DNA from: Hysterium pulicare CBS 123377
Taxonomy: Eukaryota > Ascomycota > Dothideomycetes > Hysteriales > Hysteriaceae
NCBI GenBank assembly: GCA_000467715.1
Contig: AJFK01000977.1
Location: 62,001-126,000 of the forward strand
Direction: 5' to 3'
Length of the DNA: 64,000 nt
Shown in pieces: positions 1 to 11,070 of this stretch. Positions within the stretch are counted from its first letter, which is position 1; each line of letters begins with the position of its first letter. The notes beneath the pieces were generated by a model. That model was not told the DNA's origin. It saw only the letters and a program-made list of their open reading frames with translations, and searched no databases. The position numbers and the translations under genes are program-made.

Positions 1-2270
1 ATCACCGGGAATCGGAATGGGTACGCTATCGATGGCGATTCTGCCAGTCTTTGGCTAAAACTAACCATACAATTCTAGGTACATCAAGAGAAGCTGTTGG
101 AACACCTGATGAACAAGTAGGATATATGGCGCACGAAGAGTATGCCTCGAGGATGGCTTCGCCCCGCCCTTCGTCCGCTCGTCCTCCTTCCATTCAAGTG
201 CCTAAGCGACAATCTGCCTCATCGGCTGAGTCGCCTCTACGCAAGATGAGCTTCCCAGCGGACCAACTTAGCAGAGACAACGTGAAGCCTGGGCAGGATA
301 ATGCTATGGAAAGCGAGACCGACGATGATGTTATCCATATCGACCCCCCTTCTCGCCGCGCCAGTAAGGTTGGCGGTGGCGGTTATGACCCGCCAACGGA
401 AGACCTTGGCCCTCAAGGAGGCAACACTGAAGAGGAGGGTGGTTGGATCAACGAAAACGGCTACGGAGTTCCAATCCTCGCATCGGACCAAGTCGCTCAG
501 CGCCCTGAAGCGCAGTACTTGCAGCCTGCTGTCTCTCCTGAACTCGAACGCAGCGGTACTGGAGATTATACGGTGAACGATCCCGACGGTGTACCGTCTT
601 ATCAGACCGGCCGTAAGAGTCTCAGTCGACCGTCGAGCAGGAATAATAATGCCAGCACCCCCAGTCTGCAGAGATTCGCCACTCCCAATAATGAGAACGA
701 GAGAACAGGCACTCCTCTAGAAAACGTGAGGGAATATGAGCCACTGTTCCCCGACGACGAAGAACACCAACAGAAGCACAAACCACAGACAGCAGTGGAC
801 AAGCTCAGACGCCCGGACCTTGCTCGTCACCACTTCCCAAGTCAAGACGTCTGGGAAGATACCCCTAGCAGTCTGCAATTACAGACCACAGTCGAGACAC
901 CCCAGGGAGAAGAAGAGCTGCCCACCACGCCAGGCGAAGTTGAAGTTGGCTCCGCCAAAGTTTTCGAAAAGCCTGAAACTGAGCATGCCCGGAAAGACGA
1001 CATCACCGAAGAAGACCAGAAATCCTTCCTGTCGGATCACACGAAACGCTTTGCCAAGAGCCGATTTAACAAAGATGTCATGGGTGACATGCCAACTCGA
1101 CCGGGCATGAAACAGAGATTCCCGAGCCACGATATCTGGGAAGATACTCCTGAGCACCATCACCTCGTCACGACCGTCAATGGCCCACAAACAGAGGAGA
1201 CAAACGAATATGCTGATGACACGGCTGCTGCCACCGAAAAGCCTCAGGTCCCTGCCAGACCTAGCGTGCCAGCTCGCCCGGCACAAACAAAAGAGATCTC
1301 ACCTATAGACAAGAAATCCCCGGCCATCCCTGATAAACCTAAGCCACAAATCCCCGCTCGCCCAGCTAAACCTTCTTCCACTATTTCTAGTGAAAAGGTC
1401 CCAACGACATCTGCAGCCGCCGGAGCGGAACCCTCTCCACAACCGAAAGCGAAGCCTACAGTACCAGCTCGACCAGCTGGGAGCAAGATCGCAGCCCTCA
1501 AAGCTGGTTTCTTGAATGACTTAAACAGCAAACTAGGCATGGGACCTCAAGCTCCCAAAGTCAAGGAGCCGGAACCCGAGAAGGAGGAAGAAGTGGAGCG
1601 AACACCCTTGGCTGATGCACGAAAAGGTAGAGCGAAAGGTCCGCAAAGGAGAAAACCAGCCAGTATTCCTTCCGGCGCCGCAGCCGCTGAGCCCGCTTCC
1701 ACCGCTACGAAAGCCCCAGTGCTGGAATTTGCTGGCGTCAACACGATCTGGGAGATTGGTAGTGAAGGCCACCTCGATGTCCCCGCTCCCCGCATGTCCG
1801 AGCAATTGAAAGCGGCCGTCAAAGGCATCGACAAGCCCTCTTCCGCGGCCGTCGAAAAGGGACAGAACGCCGAGCAGGAAGCGCTCGCTGTCCCCGAAAC
1901 AGAAACACCACCCAATCTCCCGTCCACCCGCTCCGGTTCCTCCATCGAGCCAGAGCCCGTCTCCGAAGCCACCGCGACGGTGCACGACGAACTCGACAAA
2001 CAACTCTCGAACACGTCTACGTCTACGGATTCGGCGGCGCAGACTGGACAGCAGGATGTGCAGATTACGAATCCGGATGGGGAGAAGGAGACTATGACGA
2101 CCTTTTTGGGTGGGAAGGCGCAGGGGGAGGGAACGGTGGTTGTGAAGGATGGCGTTGAGCATGTGGGTGATGCGGGGGGAAGGAGCAAGGCTGTTGAGGC
2201 TGTTAGTGATGGCGGGGCAAAGGAGGTCGAGGGGAAGAGGGAAGAGGCTGAGGAGGGAGCTGGTGTGTAG
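1..2270 (+). CDS. AIM21: Aim21-like actin patch regulator, 5' partial
   Basis: Exons seen: 1-20 (end of an exon that continues upstream of the window) and 79-2270; the intron 21-78 starts GTACGC, has a CTAAC branch site and ends TTCTAG. The protein is low-complexity and acidic/proline-rich with repeated PARP and PxxPxRP motifs (VPARPSVPARP, QIPARPAKP, TVPARPAG), followed by a conserved block with KIAALKAGFLNDLNSKLGMG and the basic segment ARKGRAKGPQRRKP. That order matches the fungal Aim21 family. In yeast Aim21 sits in cortical actin patches, binds SH3 proteins through the proline motifs and, with Tda2, regulates capping protein; this role is known of the family and inferred here. A TTG at 51 lies inside the intron and is not a start. 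The 3' neighbour is convergent. Confidence 0.82.
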   Translation, partial: HRESEWVRYRWRFCQSLAKTNHTILGTSREAVGTPDEQVGYMAHEEYASRMASPRPSSARPPSIQVPKRQSASSAESPLRKMSFPADQLSRDNVKPGQDNAMESETDDDVIHIDPPSRRASKVGGGGYDPPTEDLGPQGGNTEEEGGWINENGYGVPILASDQVAQRPEAQYLQPAVSPELERSGTGDYTVNDPDGVPSYQTGRKSLSRPSSRNNNASTPSLQRFATPNNENERTGTPLENVREYEPLFPDDEEHQQKHKPQTAVDKLRRPDLARHHFPSQDVWEDTPSSLQLQTTVETPQGEEELPTTPGEVEVGSAKVFEKPETEHARKDDITEEDQKSFLSDHTKRFAKSRFNKDVMGDMPTRPGMKQRFPSHDIWEDTPEHHHLVTTVNGPQTEETNEYADDTAAATEKPQVPARPSVPARPAQTKEISPIDKKSPAIPDKPKPQIPARPAKPSSTISSEKVPTTSAAAGAEPSPQPKAKPTVPARPAGSKIAALKAGFLNDLNSKLGMGPQAPKVKEPEPEKEEEVERTPLADARKGRAKGPQRRKPASIPSGAAAAEPASTATKAPVLEFAGVNTIWEIGSEGHLDVPAPRMSEQLKAAVKGIDKPSSAAVEKGQNAEQEALAVPETETPPNLPSTRSGSSIEPEPVSEATATVHDELDKQLSNTSTSTDSAAQTGQQDVQITNPDGEKETMTTFLGGKAQGEGTVVVKDGVEHVGDAGGRSKAVEAVSDGGAKEVEGKREEAEEGAGV

Positions 2271-3159
2271 AAAGGTTTTGGCATGGTATAAAATTTTGAG
2301 AGCGTAAGGGGGGTTATTGGGTAGGGAGTAGAGTCTTGCATGCACTCCTTTCTAGCTTTGCATTTTGATGGAGGGTGGGGCGGTGGTTTGACTGATTGCT
2401 ATTGATATAGCTTTTTTGTTTAGACTCTTCTTTAAACTTTTGCGTTTGTTCTGGTTAATTTATTGACAAGATTGTGAGGTGAACATTGTCATTCCAGCGA
2501 AAGCATTGAAAGGAGTATCGGCAACATGATATCGAGAAAATATTTTCGCGTCCACGACTTCTCAGAAACTTACTAAACGTACTGCTTGACTCTTGCATGA
2601 CGGGACGACAGGAGACGGGTGAAATGGTAAACTGTCAGGTTGGGAAGGAAGAGCTCTTCATATCCCCGCCCGCCTGCCATTCTTTCAACTGGAGCAGCAG
2701 TCAGCATAGAGTCTGCCTATCCGCAAAAGGCGTCCCAGCCCAGTTCGCATCATCTCTAGGCGCTATGTGTTGAAAGCTCTGTCGAGTCGGCGGGTGAAGC
2801 TGAGCTCCTACTATCTTGTCATGCCATGGCAGAAATGGGAGATTGGGTATGTCGGTTGGAAGAGGTAGGTGTGGCGTCTTGGGGGGTCCAAAGGAGGTAT
2901 TTCGTTGAAGGAGCAATCATCACTGCGTCATGAAACGTGGAAGACATGATGCTGGTGGGTGGGAGGCAAAACGAGTGGTTTTTATATATTTCACTGTGAC
3001 AGAGAATTCTGGAAATGGTAAAGAGAAAGAAGGAATGTTTCGTAAAGACGTTACACACCAAAAGCCCCTAACGGAAAGCAGTGCCATGAGTAGGAAGGGA
3101 GAGAAAGGAAAGAAACGGAAGGGAAGGGAAGGGAAGAGGCAGCATCATGAATAGCATCA
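2271..3159. other. Convergent intergenic region
   Basis: This is 3' flank shared by AIM21 (+) and the homeobox/C2H2 gene (-). I see no conserved coding frame; it holds a purine-rich simple-sequence tract near 3092-3138, listed separately. Confidence 0.6.
3092..3138. repeat. Purine-rich simple sequence (GGGAA-type)
   Basis: Almost pure A/G on the + strand, ending in several tandem GGGAA units. It lies just downstream of the stop of the homeobox/C2H2 gene, so it probably falls in or near that gene's 3' UTR as a pyrimidine tract on the sense strand. Confidence 0.7.
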
Positions 3160-5039
3160 TTACAAACTCGGCAACCTGTAAGAAGGTTTGCAGCGCCACT
3201 GCTCCATCTTTGCGCCGCTTTCGAAATGGGAAGTAACATGGTCCGCTCGTTCGGTCCAAGAATCAAGTTCGAGTTCGCACAAGCCACACCAAAGAGCACG
3301 TGGGTCGACGGAAGAGGCATCGGATTTCTGACACCAAGCAGTAGGTACTCGGAACGATTTTTTGACGGAGTCACCGAATGTATCGAGGTGGACTTGCTGG
3401 ACGTGTTGCTTGAGGTGATCCTTCCGTCCGAAAGTCCGAACTGACAGGTCCCCGTGGAGGCATTGCCCGATGTCGTGTATTGCGAAGTGAGTGATATCTG
3501 GAGACGGGATAGAGCAAAACACACAGTGATTGTTGTGAATCATATCATGTGTCAGCATGCATATCCACCTCTCAATGAGAAAATGGGCTGATGATTCATG
3601 CCTTTTCCATTTATAAGACCTCTTGAATGAGCTTGGGCAGACAGTACAACGATACAGTTTTGGTTCATCTTTTACGTCTTCGTTCGGGTTATCTTTCCAA
3701 TTTTCAGGATTGTGTGTCTGATCGATGCTGGGAATCGACTGCTAATGGTACCGCTTACCCTTTCTTCTTGGCGTGAACGAAGACTCGACTTTTGGAAGTG
3801 TATACGAACTATTCTCACTTATGCCGTAAGGACACGAGTCTAGAATCGTATTTAAAGAGGCATTCCACTCAGTGTTGGATCGCAGAGTTTGATCAGTCAT
3901 GGCCAGATCGTGCGGAAAACTGCTGAGTGTCGGAGAGTTCTGAAACGGCACGTGTTCAGCGTCATCGGCAGTCGAGGCGAAGAGGACAGGTACACGCTTC
4001 CGATTCTCATTCATAGCTGAAGCCGAAATCGATCTCGATTGGTACACAGATGAAGTGGAAATACTGAGTTGGGAAATTTCCGATTGACTGCTGCTTGTGA
4101 GATTCGCTATGGATGGGTTAACGACAAGATATTCACTGGCATGGCAGCACCTACGTGTTTTCTGCCTCCGAGCTCTTTGATTAGTCAGGCAGGTCCTCAC
4201 TTGCTGAATGCCAAGGCCGGTAGCTTCACTCAGATACTTTATGTCCTTGAGTTCTGCATATGGGAATGAAATATGAGTGTCGAGCCATTCTTTAATAGGT
4301 GCTATTCTCACTTGCCGACTCTGTTTCGCCTCTGTAGGCAAAAGTTCGGTAGAGTGATCACTGTCGCATAATGTCGAGGCCAAATTGGACATGCCATTCA
4401 TAGGAGAGCCCAGCACTGCTAAAGCCCGAATATGATCATTTGGAGAGGACGAGAAGCAGTGATCGGCAAGGTCTTGAAGCGCAGTTGAATAGCACGAATC
4501 CCAAGGCTGATCAGCAAATCCAAAGCCTGACAATAGGTCAAGTGAGGCTGATTCTTCGCTACGCTCGTCTATGACAAGAACGTCATGGCTGCCATGAAGC
4601 TCCAGGTCTTGAGGACTAACATAAGTGGTCGTCTCGTTTTCACATTGCTCAAACGATATGGGAAACCCAAGGTCAGCTATGATTCCAGAGGATTGATGAG
4701 ACTGCTGTTGGGAGTCGTCATTGTACTGGGGTGTTACAGTTTCTTCACAGTCTGCCACAATGTGGTTGTATTCTTGAGAGCCATGGCTATCTGACTCTTG
4801 GGCTTCTTTCGCATAGCCTGTGAACTCGTGCAGCCAGGAGTCGCCAAGTGGAAGTTCGGCATGTGAATATCCACGGTGTGATGGATCAAGTGCGCTTTGA
4901 AGGAAGTCAATATTGAAGTGAGATGGTAGCGTGGGGTGACGCACTCGTCGATGAGGGATCGAATGTTTGTCGTGCCGGGACTGGACATGAGGTTAGACTG
5001 CCAAGAATCTCTTTCATTGGCTGTCCTCGAATGGCCCAT
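3160..5039 (-). CDS. Homeobox (KN) plus C2H2 zinc-finger transcription factor
   Basis: Proposed exons (minus strand): 5039-4945, 4894-3759, 3692-3160, giving 587 aa in one open frame. Residues about 226-275 form a TALE/KN-type homeodomain (IKEWLDTHISFPY, then the helix-3 block VRTCLTNQRARRQK). The third exon holds C2H2 fingers: YRCTVC...KWKRHESSAH, then VFC, an FGRKDHLKQHVQQVH finger and WCGLC...HVTSH. This combination is a fungal regulator family of largely unknown targets; nuclear DNA binding is inferred. Both proposed introns end in AAAG instead of YAG, and both were chosen because they alone keep phase. The start exon is the weakest part: the alternative frame through 4945-4981 would add HFNIDFLQSA but has no ATG. 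A palindromic TATA element lies about 80 bp upstream. Confidence 0.75.
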
Positions 5040-5117
5040 TATTGATGTAACGTGCCGGAATAAAGCGTGCGAAATTGAGTTTCTAGAAAGTGCATGTTGA
5101 GGAGAGATTAACAGTAG

Positions 5118-5129
5118 CTCTATATAGAG
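5118..5129 (-). promoter_or_regulatory. Palindromic TATA element
   Basis: CTCTATATAGAG, a perfect 12-bp palindrome, sits about 80 bp upstream of the proposed ATG of the homeobox/C2H2 gene and is the best core-promoter candidate in this region. Confidence 0.5.
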
Positions 5130-5218
5130 TTACAATGAGTTTCAAGGCGAAATAATATTGAATCAGACTCTTGAATCAGACAGGGACCGAAGTGGTCAAG
5201 TGGAATAGGTATTATACA

Positions 5219-5310
5219 GTTTTTACCTACCTATGATACTGTATGGCCCGTTTGTTAGTTTTACCTACCTATGATATGGGGATTGGTATGATATGGCTCG
5301 TTTGGTTCAG
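5219..5310. repeat. Imperfect tandem duplication of about 40 bp
   Basis: The segment TTTTACCTACCTATGATA occurs twice about 39 bp apart, each copy followed by a similar TATGGCCCGTTTG / TATGGCTCGTTTG stretch. It looks like a local duplication with divergence, in the upstream region of two genes. Confidence 0.6.
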
Positions 5311-6162
5311 GGATTGGAGAAGGGAAATGCACGGGCGAAATCTGGACGTCGACCGCGACTCAGGGACTCCGATCTTCATCGTTCAGTTTTCGCCAATTAA
5401 TTTTACAGCCTGAGTGGCGTCGCCCAGTTTCATTCGCGGCAAGCTGTGGCGTCGTCCTGCATTGAATTTAAAATGGACTGCCGCCCACAAATATTCTATG
5501 CTTGGGCCATAGGCAGCTTTCTGTAGACCGGCAAACATTCGACTCTAACAGCAACCAAGAGTAACTAGTACAGACTGCTGGGCATTGTTCTGATGCATCT
5601 GCAGGCTGCTAACTATCGAAATTACCTCACTTCGACAATCTATCAGCCTTTTCCCTTGGAAGGCAATTAGCACGCACCCCTTCCGGCTCCAGGACTGCTC
5701 AGTCGATAACTGTATTTAATAATACCTGCGTTCTGCATCTAACAAAGAAGCAATGATATTTGTACCTTAATAGCATTGTCAAGCCCGCGTTACGAGAAGG
5801 AGTTCCACCGGACTGTAGGGCAGAATAACCTTCGCATCTTCTCTTCAAAACGTGACCCCAACTTCATCTCGAAGCTCATTACCAAGCTCCTTGTTCGCAA
5901 GTAAATATTGTATCGACCCATCGGGTCTGTAGAAGATTTACATACTTCAGGCCGAGATGTGTGGGAAGCGTGCATCAGGTCTGATGTCGAATTCCATTGC
6001 GAACCTGCCTGATTCCGTCACCGCCTTAAGGCTGGGGAAGTACGCGGTGAAATGCTCCTTCCTTTAGGTCCACGTTACTTCACATAGGCGTCATTCCCAA
6101 AGACTCTGGCTCCCTCACCTCAACCACACTTCTCGCTTCAACCACCCTACGCAGTGTCCAAA

Positions 6163-7543
6163 ATGGTCTCAGCCTGGGTCCCGTCGAAGAGCATCACGGA
6201 TGACACCATCCATATTGACGATCTCGAAATCTCTTTCGAGCGCACGGTACGGGTTCCTGACAACCATGAATCTTCCGAGCTGCCGCCTTCCCTGGGCAGC
6301 TTCCCTTTGTACGAGGTCAAGGACTATGTCAAGTCTCTTCCACCAGAGATGGCAATGAAGGGAGGTCTTTTCATCCCGATGTATCGTAAGTAGATTGTAT
6401 TCATCCTCACTTCACTGACACCTGTCGCCTAACGTGACTTAGAACGTGAAGCGATGTGGATTCAGTTAAGGCCGTATGCCATCAAAATCTATGTCGGCGG
6501 TGTGAACGCAGTATCCGGCGAGCCAGCCATGGAGACCACTGCAACTATGCTTCGCCGTCGGAACTTCCTAGCCCAGGGGAAATCCGTCCAAGATTATGTT
6601 GTTGTGCCTGATCAGCGTTGGCTGGATGGGATTGCAACGTCTGAGGGTAAGGTCCGGCAATTTGTCGCAATGCCCTTGGGAAGCGGTCACTCTGTCGAGG
6701 CACAGGTTACCGGGGCTGAAGTGGCTGGTGGCATCCAGTTCGAGATCACGCCAGTAAAGACAGTGCCGATAGTTGTGAGACTGCTCACAGGTCAGATAAT
6801 TCAGCTGGACATCTCTGTAGGGGATACAGCGGAATATCTCAAGGGACGACTGAAGGATATTGTAGGGATACCTGAATATGAGCAGCGGTTGATCTACGCA
6901 GGCAGACAACTTCGAGACAGTATGTAGGTCCACAAACAGTTTGGCCAAATTGACTAACAATAGTAGGTCGAACACTAGAGAGTGAGGGTATAGTGAAGGT
7001 AATTTTTGCCTCATCGTTCTTGATCTTCTGATACTGAGTCTGTGATAGGGCAGCACGGTCCACGTGGTCCTTCGTATGTCAGGTGGAGGCGATGGTCCTC
7101 GACGACCACCTAAACCGTGGCAAATGGCCCTTGCGGCCGGAGGTCTCATTAAGCAGACAATTATGGCCGACAATTACACGGGAAAGTCCACATGGGCAGC
7201 AGAGAAGACCGTCGTCTTCAACGTCCAGGTCCTCAACTCACTACACTTCCGGCGCGTCACTGGTCTCAACCCTCCGGAATCACCCGTCAACGCGGCGACT
7301 TACGCGCGATACGGCCATCCATTCTTCAAGATGCACGAGGAGCCTACAAATGTTGCTGGCGATTTCGGCAGAGTCAAGTCGGTTGCGGAAATTGACGAGA
7401 AGAAGGAGAAATCCCTCGGACCCCATCGAGTGGTGGATGTCTCGAACGTTGGACTCTTCAATCCAAATGGTCCTCATACACCGTTTCGTTCTGTAGATAA
7501 GCTGGCGGCAATGGTCAAAGCCAAGGGAACTGTCGTTTTTTGA
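6163..7543 (+). CDS. Ubiquitin-like domain protein of unknown function
   Basis: Exons 6163-6385, 6443-6919, 6964-6998 and 7049-7543 (the third is only 35 nt) give 409 aa. The ATG at 6163 is chosen over an upstream in-frame GTG. The N-terminal half carries motifs I recognise from a widespread Pezizomycotina family annotated only as hypothetical (ELPPSLGSFPLY, PMYQREAMW, PYAIKIYVGGVNA). Residues about 180-255 are a ubiquitin-like beta-grasp: VPIVVRLLTGQIIQLDISVG, RLIYAGRQLRD, then TLESEGIVKGSTVHVVLRM. There is no terminal Gly-Gly at the protein end, so the fold is internal and conjugation is unlikely. After it comes a conserved C-terminal region of about 150 aa. Convergent with the next gene, stops 138 bp apart. 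The role is unknown; ubiquitin-pathway binding would be inference. Confidence 0.85.
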
Positions 7544-7681
7544 GCTACGGTCATTGCACTGGGCGGCAAGGGCTGAATGGTTCAGGGGAATCTCTTACAT
7601 GATGATGATGGGGATTTGAAGATGCTTTTTCATATTATATAATCTATGACAGGATGGATGGATGCTCAACCTTTCTATCAC

Positions 7682-9603
7682 TCAGGAGAATAGTAGGGCC
7701 ACCATTGCTTTCGTAGCTTCAAAGACCCCTCTATCCCCAACCAGAGCATCAAACGTCGCAGTGACCTTCTTCAAAGACTCTCTTCCGTCCGCCTCATGCC
7801 CTGTAAAGTATGATTAGTGTCTCATCCTTGCAACAACATACTTCGTAGAGAAAAAGCGAACTTACAAACTTTGGGGAAAGCGGCAGTCGCCTTCACCCTC
7901 GACTCCGCCTCACCAGTCCAGTCAAAACCAATGTTCCAAGCGACCTTGAACATCACATCAGCGCTCTCAAAGACGAGCACTTCTCTGCCCAAATGACGGT
8001 GTAACTGTATTCGAGATAACTTGGCCGCCTTGCGTTTCTCCGATGAGCTATTCGCACCATTCCGTCCTGAACCAACGTCCACTCCAGAAACCTCTTCGTC
8101 GTCCACTTCGCCCTCGGATTGGTTTTCCTCTCCATCTTCTCTTCGGTTAGGTTTGCGTTTGCTCGTTAATGGCTTGCTGTTGTCCGAGCCACTCTTCTCG
8201 CTTCCTTGCAGTAAGTTGTTAAAAGCCCGCTCACACCGCATCCAGCATTCAGCCCGTCGGACAGCCAACTCCCAATATGAACCGAGTGCCCAACAAACCG
8301 CACCAACATCACTCTCTTTCGCTTTCTCGCGAATCCAAGAGCCAAGCTCGTGTTCAGCCCAAGATGAAAGGCGAGGGATAGTAAGGCTTATTCCCTTTTG
8401 AGATGAAGTGTCGATCGTAATTGCAATAGTCGCAAGTAGGAGTTTTGCAGGGCCCACAATGTTCACGGTGTGGATTTGGTGATGCCGTGAGGCTGGCGGA
8501 GATGTGGAGTTAAGGCTAGGAATACTGATGTCCGAGGTATATGTGAATGGAGTGAATAATTGGAGATATGGTAGAGGATGGTCAAGATCTAAGGGTACAT
8601 GTGAGGGCACAGGTTTGCTAGGTTCAAGTTCTTGTTTCGGGACATGGAGAGATGGTTTTGAGAACGGGAGAAATGACGATAGAAGTGTCGAAATTGGAGC
8701 AGACTTTTGATCCTTAGCCTCTGTACTTGCCGGATCGGCGTTGTTAATCAGTGATCTACATTTTCATCAGTATAAACCATATGGAAAGCTCCGAGCGATT
8801 CTTGGTCATGCTTACACTAGCTCATCTATATCCCGATCGTTCGAAAGCAATTGCGACGGAGCACCTCGACTCTTTTCCACTGCGCGCTCATACCGCCGCA
8901 CATCATCTTCCAGGGCTTTTGATTGGCGTAAAAGCTCCTCCTTCTCCTGCTTCTTCTTCTCAAACTCAGGATCAGGAAGAGCTGCTACCGGCTGTCCCTC
9001 TTGTTGCTCGCCGCCTTCTGGTAGCTTAGGTTCTTCAGCCACAGTATTTTCCTCTTGTGTTTGGCCGGCTGGCACCGCGGCCCCCTCCCTAGACTTCAAC
9101 GGCGATGGTTTATCAATTCCTTTTTGACGCGGCGGTCGCTTGCTAGGAGAAGAATATAGAATTCCACGACGCGGCGTATCTTGCTGCTCGAGAGCTCGTG
9201 CGCTAGGTGTAGTAGGTAAATCCGCCTCCTCTTCCTCTGCTCCATCTCTTTCTTGAGGCCCTTCTTTTGCGCCTGTTCGTCGCGCGCGCGGGGTCGTCAC
9301 AACATCGTCTTGCGCTCCCAGCCCCGTCCGACCTTGATCTCGAACTTGGACCGGCTCTGAGTCCCCTAGTATGAAGTCTCGAGCTTGTTGTCCTCGCGCA
9401 ATGATTTCCCCGCGACTTGTAGGTCTCGATACTGCGGAACCAGCAGAAGTCGGTCGTGGCAGGAGGTTCGGATTGAAGCGCGCCAGGCTTGCCTTTGTCG
9501 GCGATAAGTACGAGGCTCGAGTTTGGTTCTTTCTGGCTGGGGTCGCATCGCGTATCTCGTCTGGCGGAGAGGTTCTACGTCTTTTCGGTGCGGGTGAAGT
9601 CAT
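7682..9603 (-). CDS. Coiled-coil nuclear protein, possible inner-kinetochore (RWD-type) subunit
   Basis: Exons 9603-8816, 8755-7866 and 7800-7682 give 598 aa; all junctions keep phase. The N-terminal 200 residues are disordered and rich in S/T-P-x-K/R sites (LSPTKASLARFNP, DTPRRGILYSSPSKR), the type phosphorylated by cyclin-dependent kinases. Next comes a charged helix likely to be a coiled coil (FEKKKQEKEELLRQSKAL onwards, about 215-255). The C-terminal half contains LPLDLDHPLPYLQLFTPF, a beta-rich stretch and SSWAEHELGSWIREKA, separated from the end by an acidic linker. A coiled coil followed by a globular half resembles CENP-O/P (Mcm21/Ctf19) proteins, but I do not recognise the family with certainty. 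Cell-cycle-regulated nuclear function is inference. Confidence 0.7.
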
Positions 9604-10004
9604 GACGGTATAGGGGTGGTGGAGTTGGCGATTTTCAAAGGCGCATTGAGAGTCGAAGACGCGTAAAAAAACCAAGGTACTCCAGTTGTGTCTTATCGCT
9701 TAATTTGTGAAGTCACCGATTGCTTAAAATGAAGTTGTTGGACGCGTCGCTGACTCGCTTGAATAATGTTGTTGATGGTGATTGTTCCGGAGCGGGTCAA
9801 TCTATGGAGCATGCCGAGGTTCCGAATGACTTCATTGCAGAAATCAAATCACAATCATTGGGGTTATCACAAAGCTTCCGTACACCACAATTGATCCTCA
9901 CGAATCCCTTCTTCTCTGCCTGCTTGTAATGGAATCTGAAATTCCAGATTTCCGCCGATTTATGTTTTCTTGACTTGCCCCAGATTTTACTCCGCTGCAC
10001 GAAA
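9604..10004. other. Divergent intergenic region, 401 bp
   Basis: Lies between the ATG of the coiled-coil protein (-) and that of the OXLD1-type gene (+), so it must hold both promoters. No clear TATA box or other element was picked out. Confidence 0.5.
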
Positions 10005-10831
10005 ATGGAACCTGGTCTCTTTCGGGCTATTCCCGCGCCTGCTTTGCGCCGCAGACTCTGCTCATCATGTTTGCAGTTCTGGGGTAATACCCGCTCCAGG
10101 ATTGTTTCACACAGGCTAGGTCTTCAAAACAGCGACCGGATACAGATCCGGTGCCGATGGAATATCGCCGCTGCTGGTGCCCAAGCCAAACCGATCCAAG
10201 GCTTCTACGAGGGTTCGTCCGAGACCATTCCACACGCCTCTAGAATCCGTAATCGCCAGACTGATGCTTTCTAGAATTGATTTCGCAGCCGCTATCTAAA
10301 ACGCAACCGGCGACTCGGACAATGCCTACCCCGCCGCCTGCCGAATCCCTCCCAAAGACAGAGAAAGAGGAAACCCTACAAAAAGCCCGTATAGTTTTCG
10401 GATCCCGCTTGGCTGGACCTGCCGAACGACAAGCACAGCTTGACGCTGCGTCAAAAATGGTGGCCGGAATCAAAGTTCCACCAAGGCCAGCTGAACCAGA
10501 CAATTGCTGTATGTCAGGTTGCGTAAATTGTGTTTGGGATCTTTATCGAGACGAGATGGAAGAATGGGCTTCGAAGGCAGCGGAGGCACGGGCAGCTCTC
10601 CAAGCTCGGAGAACCGGCGGACAGGGTACTGGAAGCATGGTAGTAGAAGAGGGAACACCACAGCATGTGGCAACAAGTATGGATGACGACGGAGGCGGAA
10701 GCGAGGCGTTATGGACTTCCACTATGGAACCGGGGCAAGAAGATTTGTTTGGAGATATACCCGTTGGAATAAGGGAGTTCATGAGAACAGAGAAGATGCT
10801 AAGGCAGAAGCACATGCAGGACCGACCATGA
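10005..10831 (+). CDS. Oxidoreductase-like (OXLD1-type) mitochondrial protein
   Basis: Exons 10005-10212 and 10275-10831 give 254 aa; the intron begins GTTCGT and ends TTTCTAG. The start MEPGLFRAIPAPALRRRLC is basic and hydrophobic, as expected of a mitochondrial presequence, and is followed by the family block KPIQGFYEELISQPL. The signature of the oxidoreductase-like domain (Pfam PF09791 type), PPRPAEPDNCCMSGCVNCVW, is complete, with its cysteine cluster CC-x3-C-x2-C, then DLYRDEMEEW. A spacer and a C-terminal segment ending in PVGIREFMRTEKMLRQ follow. Family members are small mitochondrial proteins whose biochemical role is not settled; the name does not prove redox activity. Without the first exon the presequence would be missed. 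Convergent with DPM3. Confidence 0.88.
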
Positions 10832-11070
10832 GTAGATAGACTTCTGGGTAGGTTTTGAGCCGACGAATTAGTTCTGTAATATACCTACAGCCCATAAACT
10901 TCTGCAATTGCCACTTTGCGCCGTGCTATTCGTTAAGAGGAAGGTTGATGTCAAAAGTTTAGGCGCTGCCCTGGTGATAATGCTATCATGTCCCACTCTT
11001 GGAATCTTTGATAAGTACCCTCCAAGTCAAAGTCATATTCCATTAATTTTACAGATCTCTCCATGACCAT

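Larger units (their letters stand above)
5040..6162. other. Divergent intergenic region
   Basis: Shared upstream region of the homeobox gene (-) and the ubiquitin-like gene (+). It contains a TATA element (5118-5129) and a short duplicated segment (5219-5310). No credible coding frame was seen. Confidence 0.6.

Noticed and set aside
51-78. TTG-started extension of the AIM21 frame
   Set aside because: The bases form an intron end (CTAAC branch, TTCTAG acceptor), so they are not coding.
1533-2345. Long open frames antisense to AIM21 (up to 270 codons)
   Set aside because: They mirror the biased Pro/Ala/Glu codon composition of AIM21 and show no motif of their own.
4734-5039. Continuous 101-codon frame over the start of the homeobox gene
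   Set aside because: Only its first 32 codons fit as exon 1; after that the conserved protein is in another frame.
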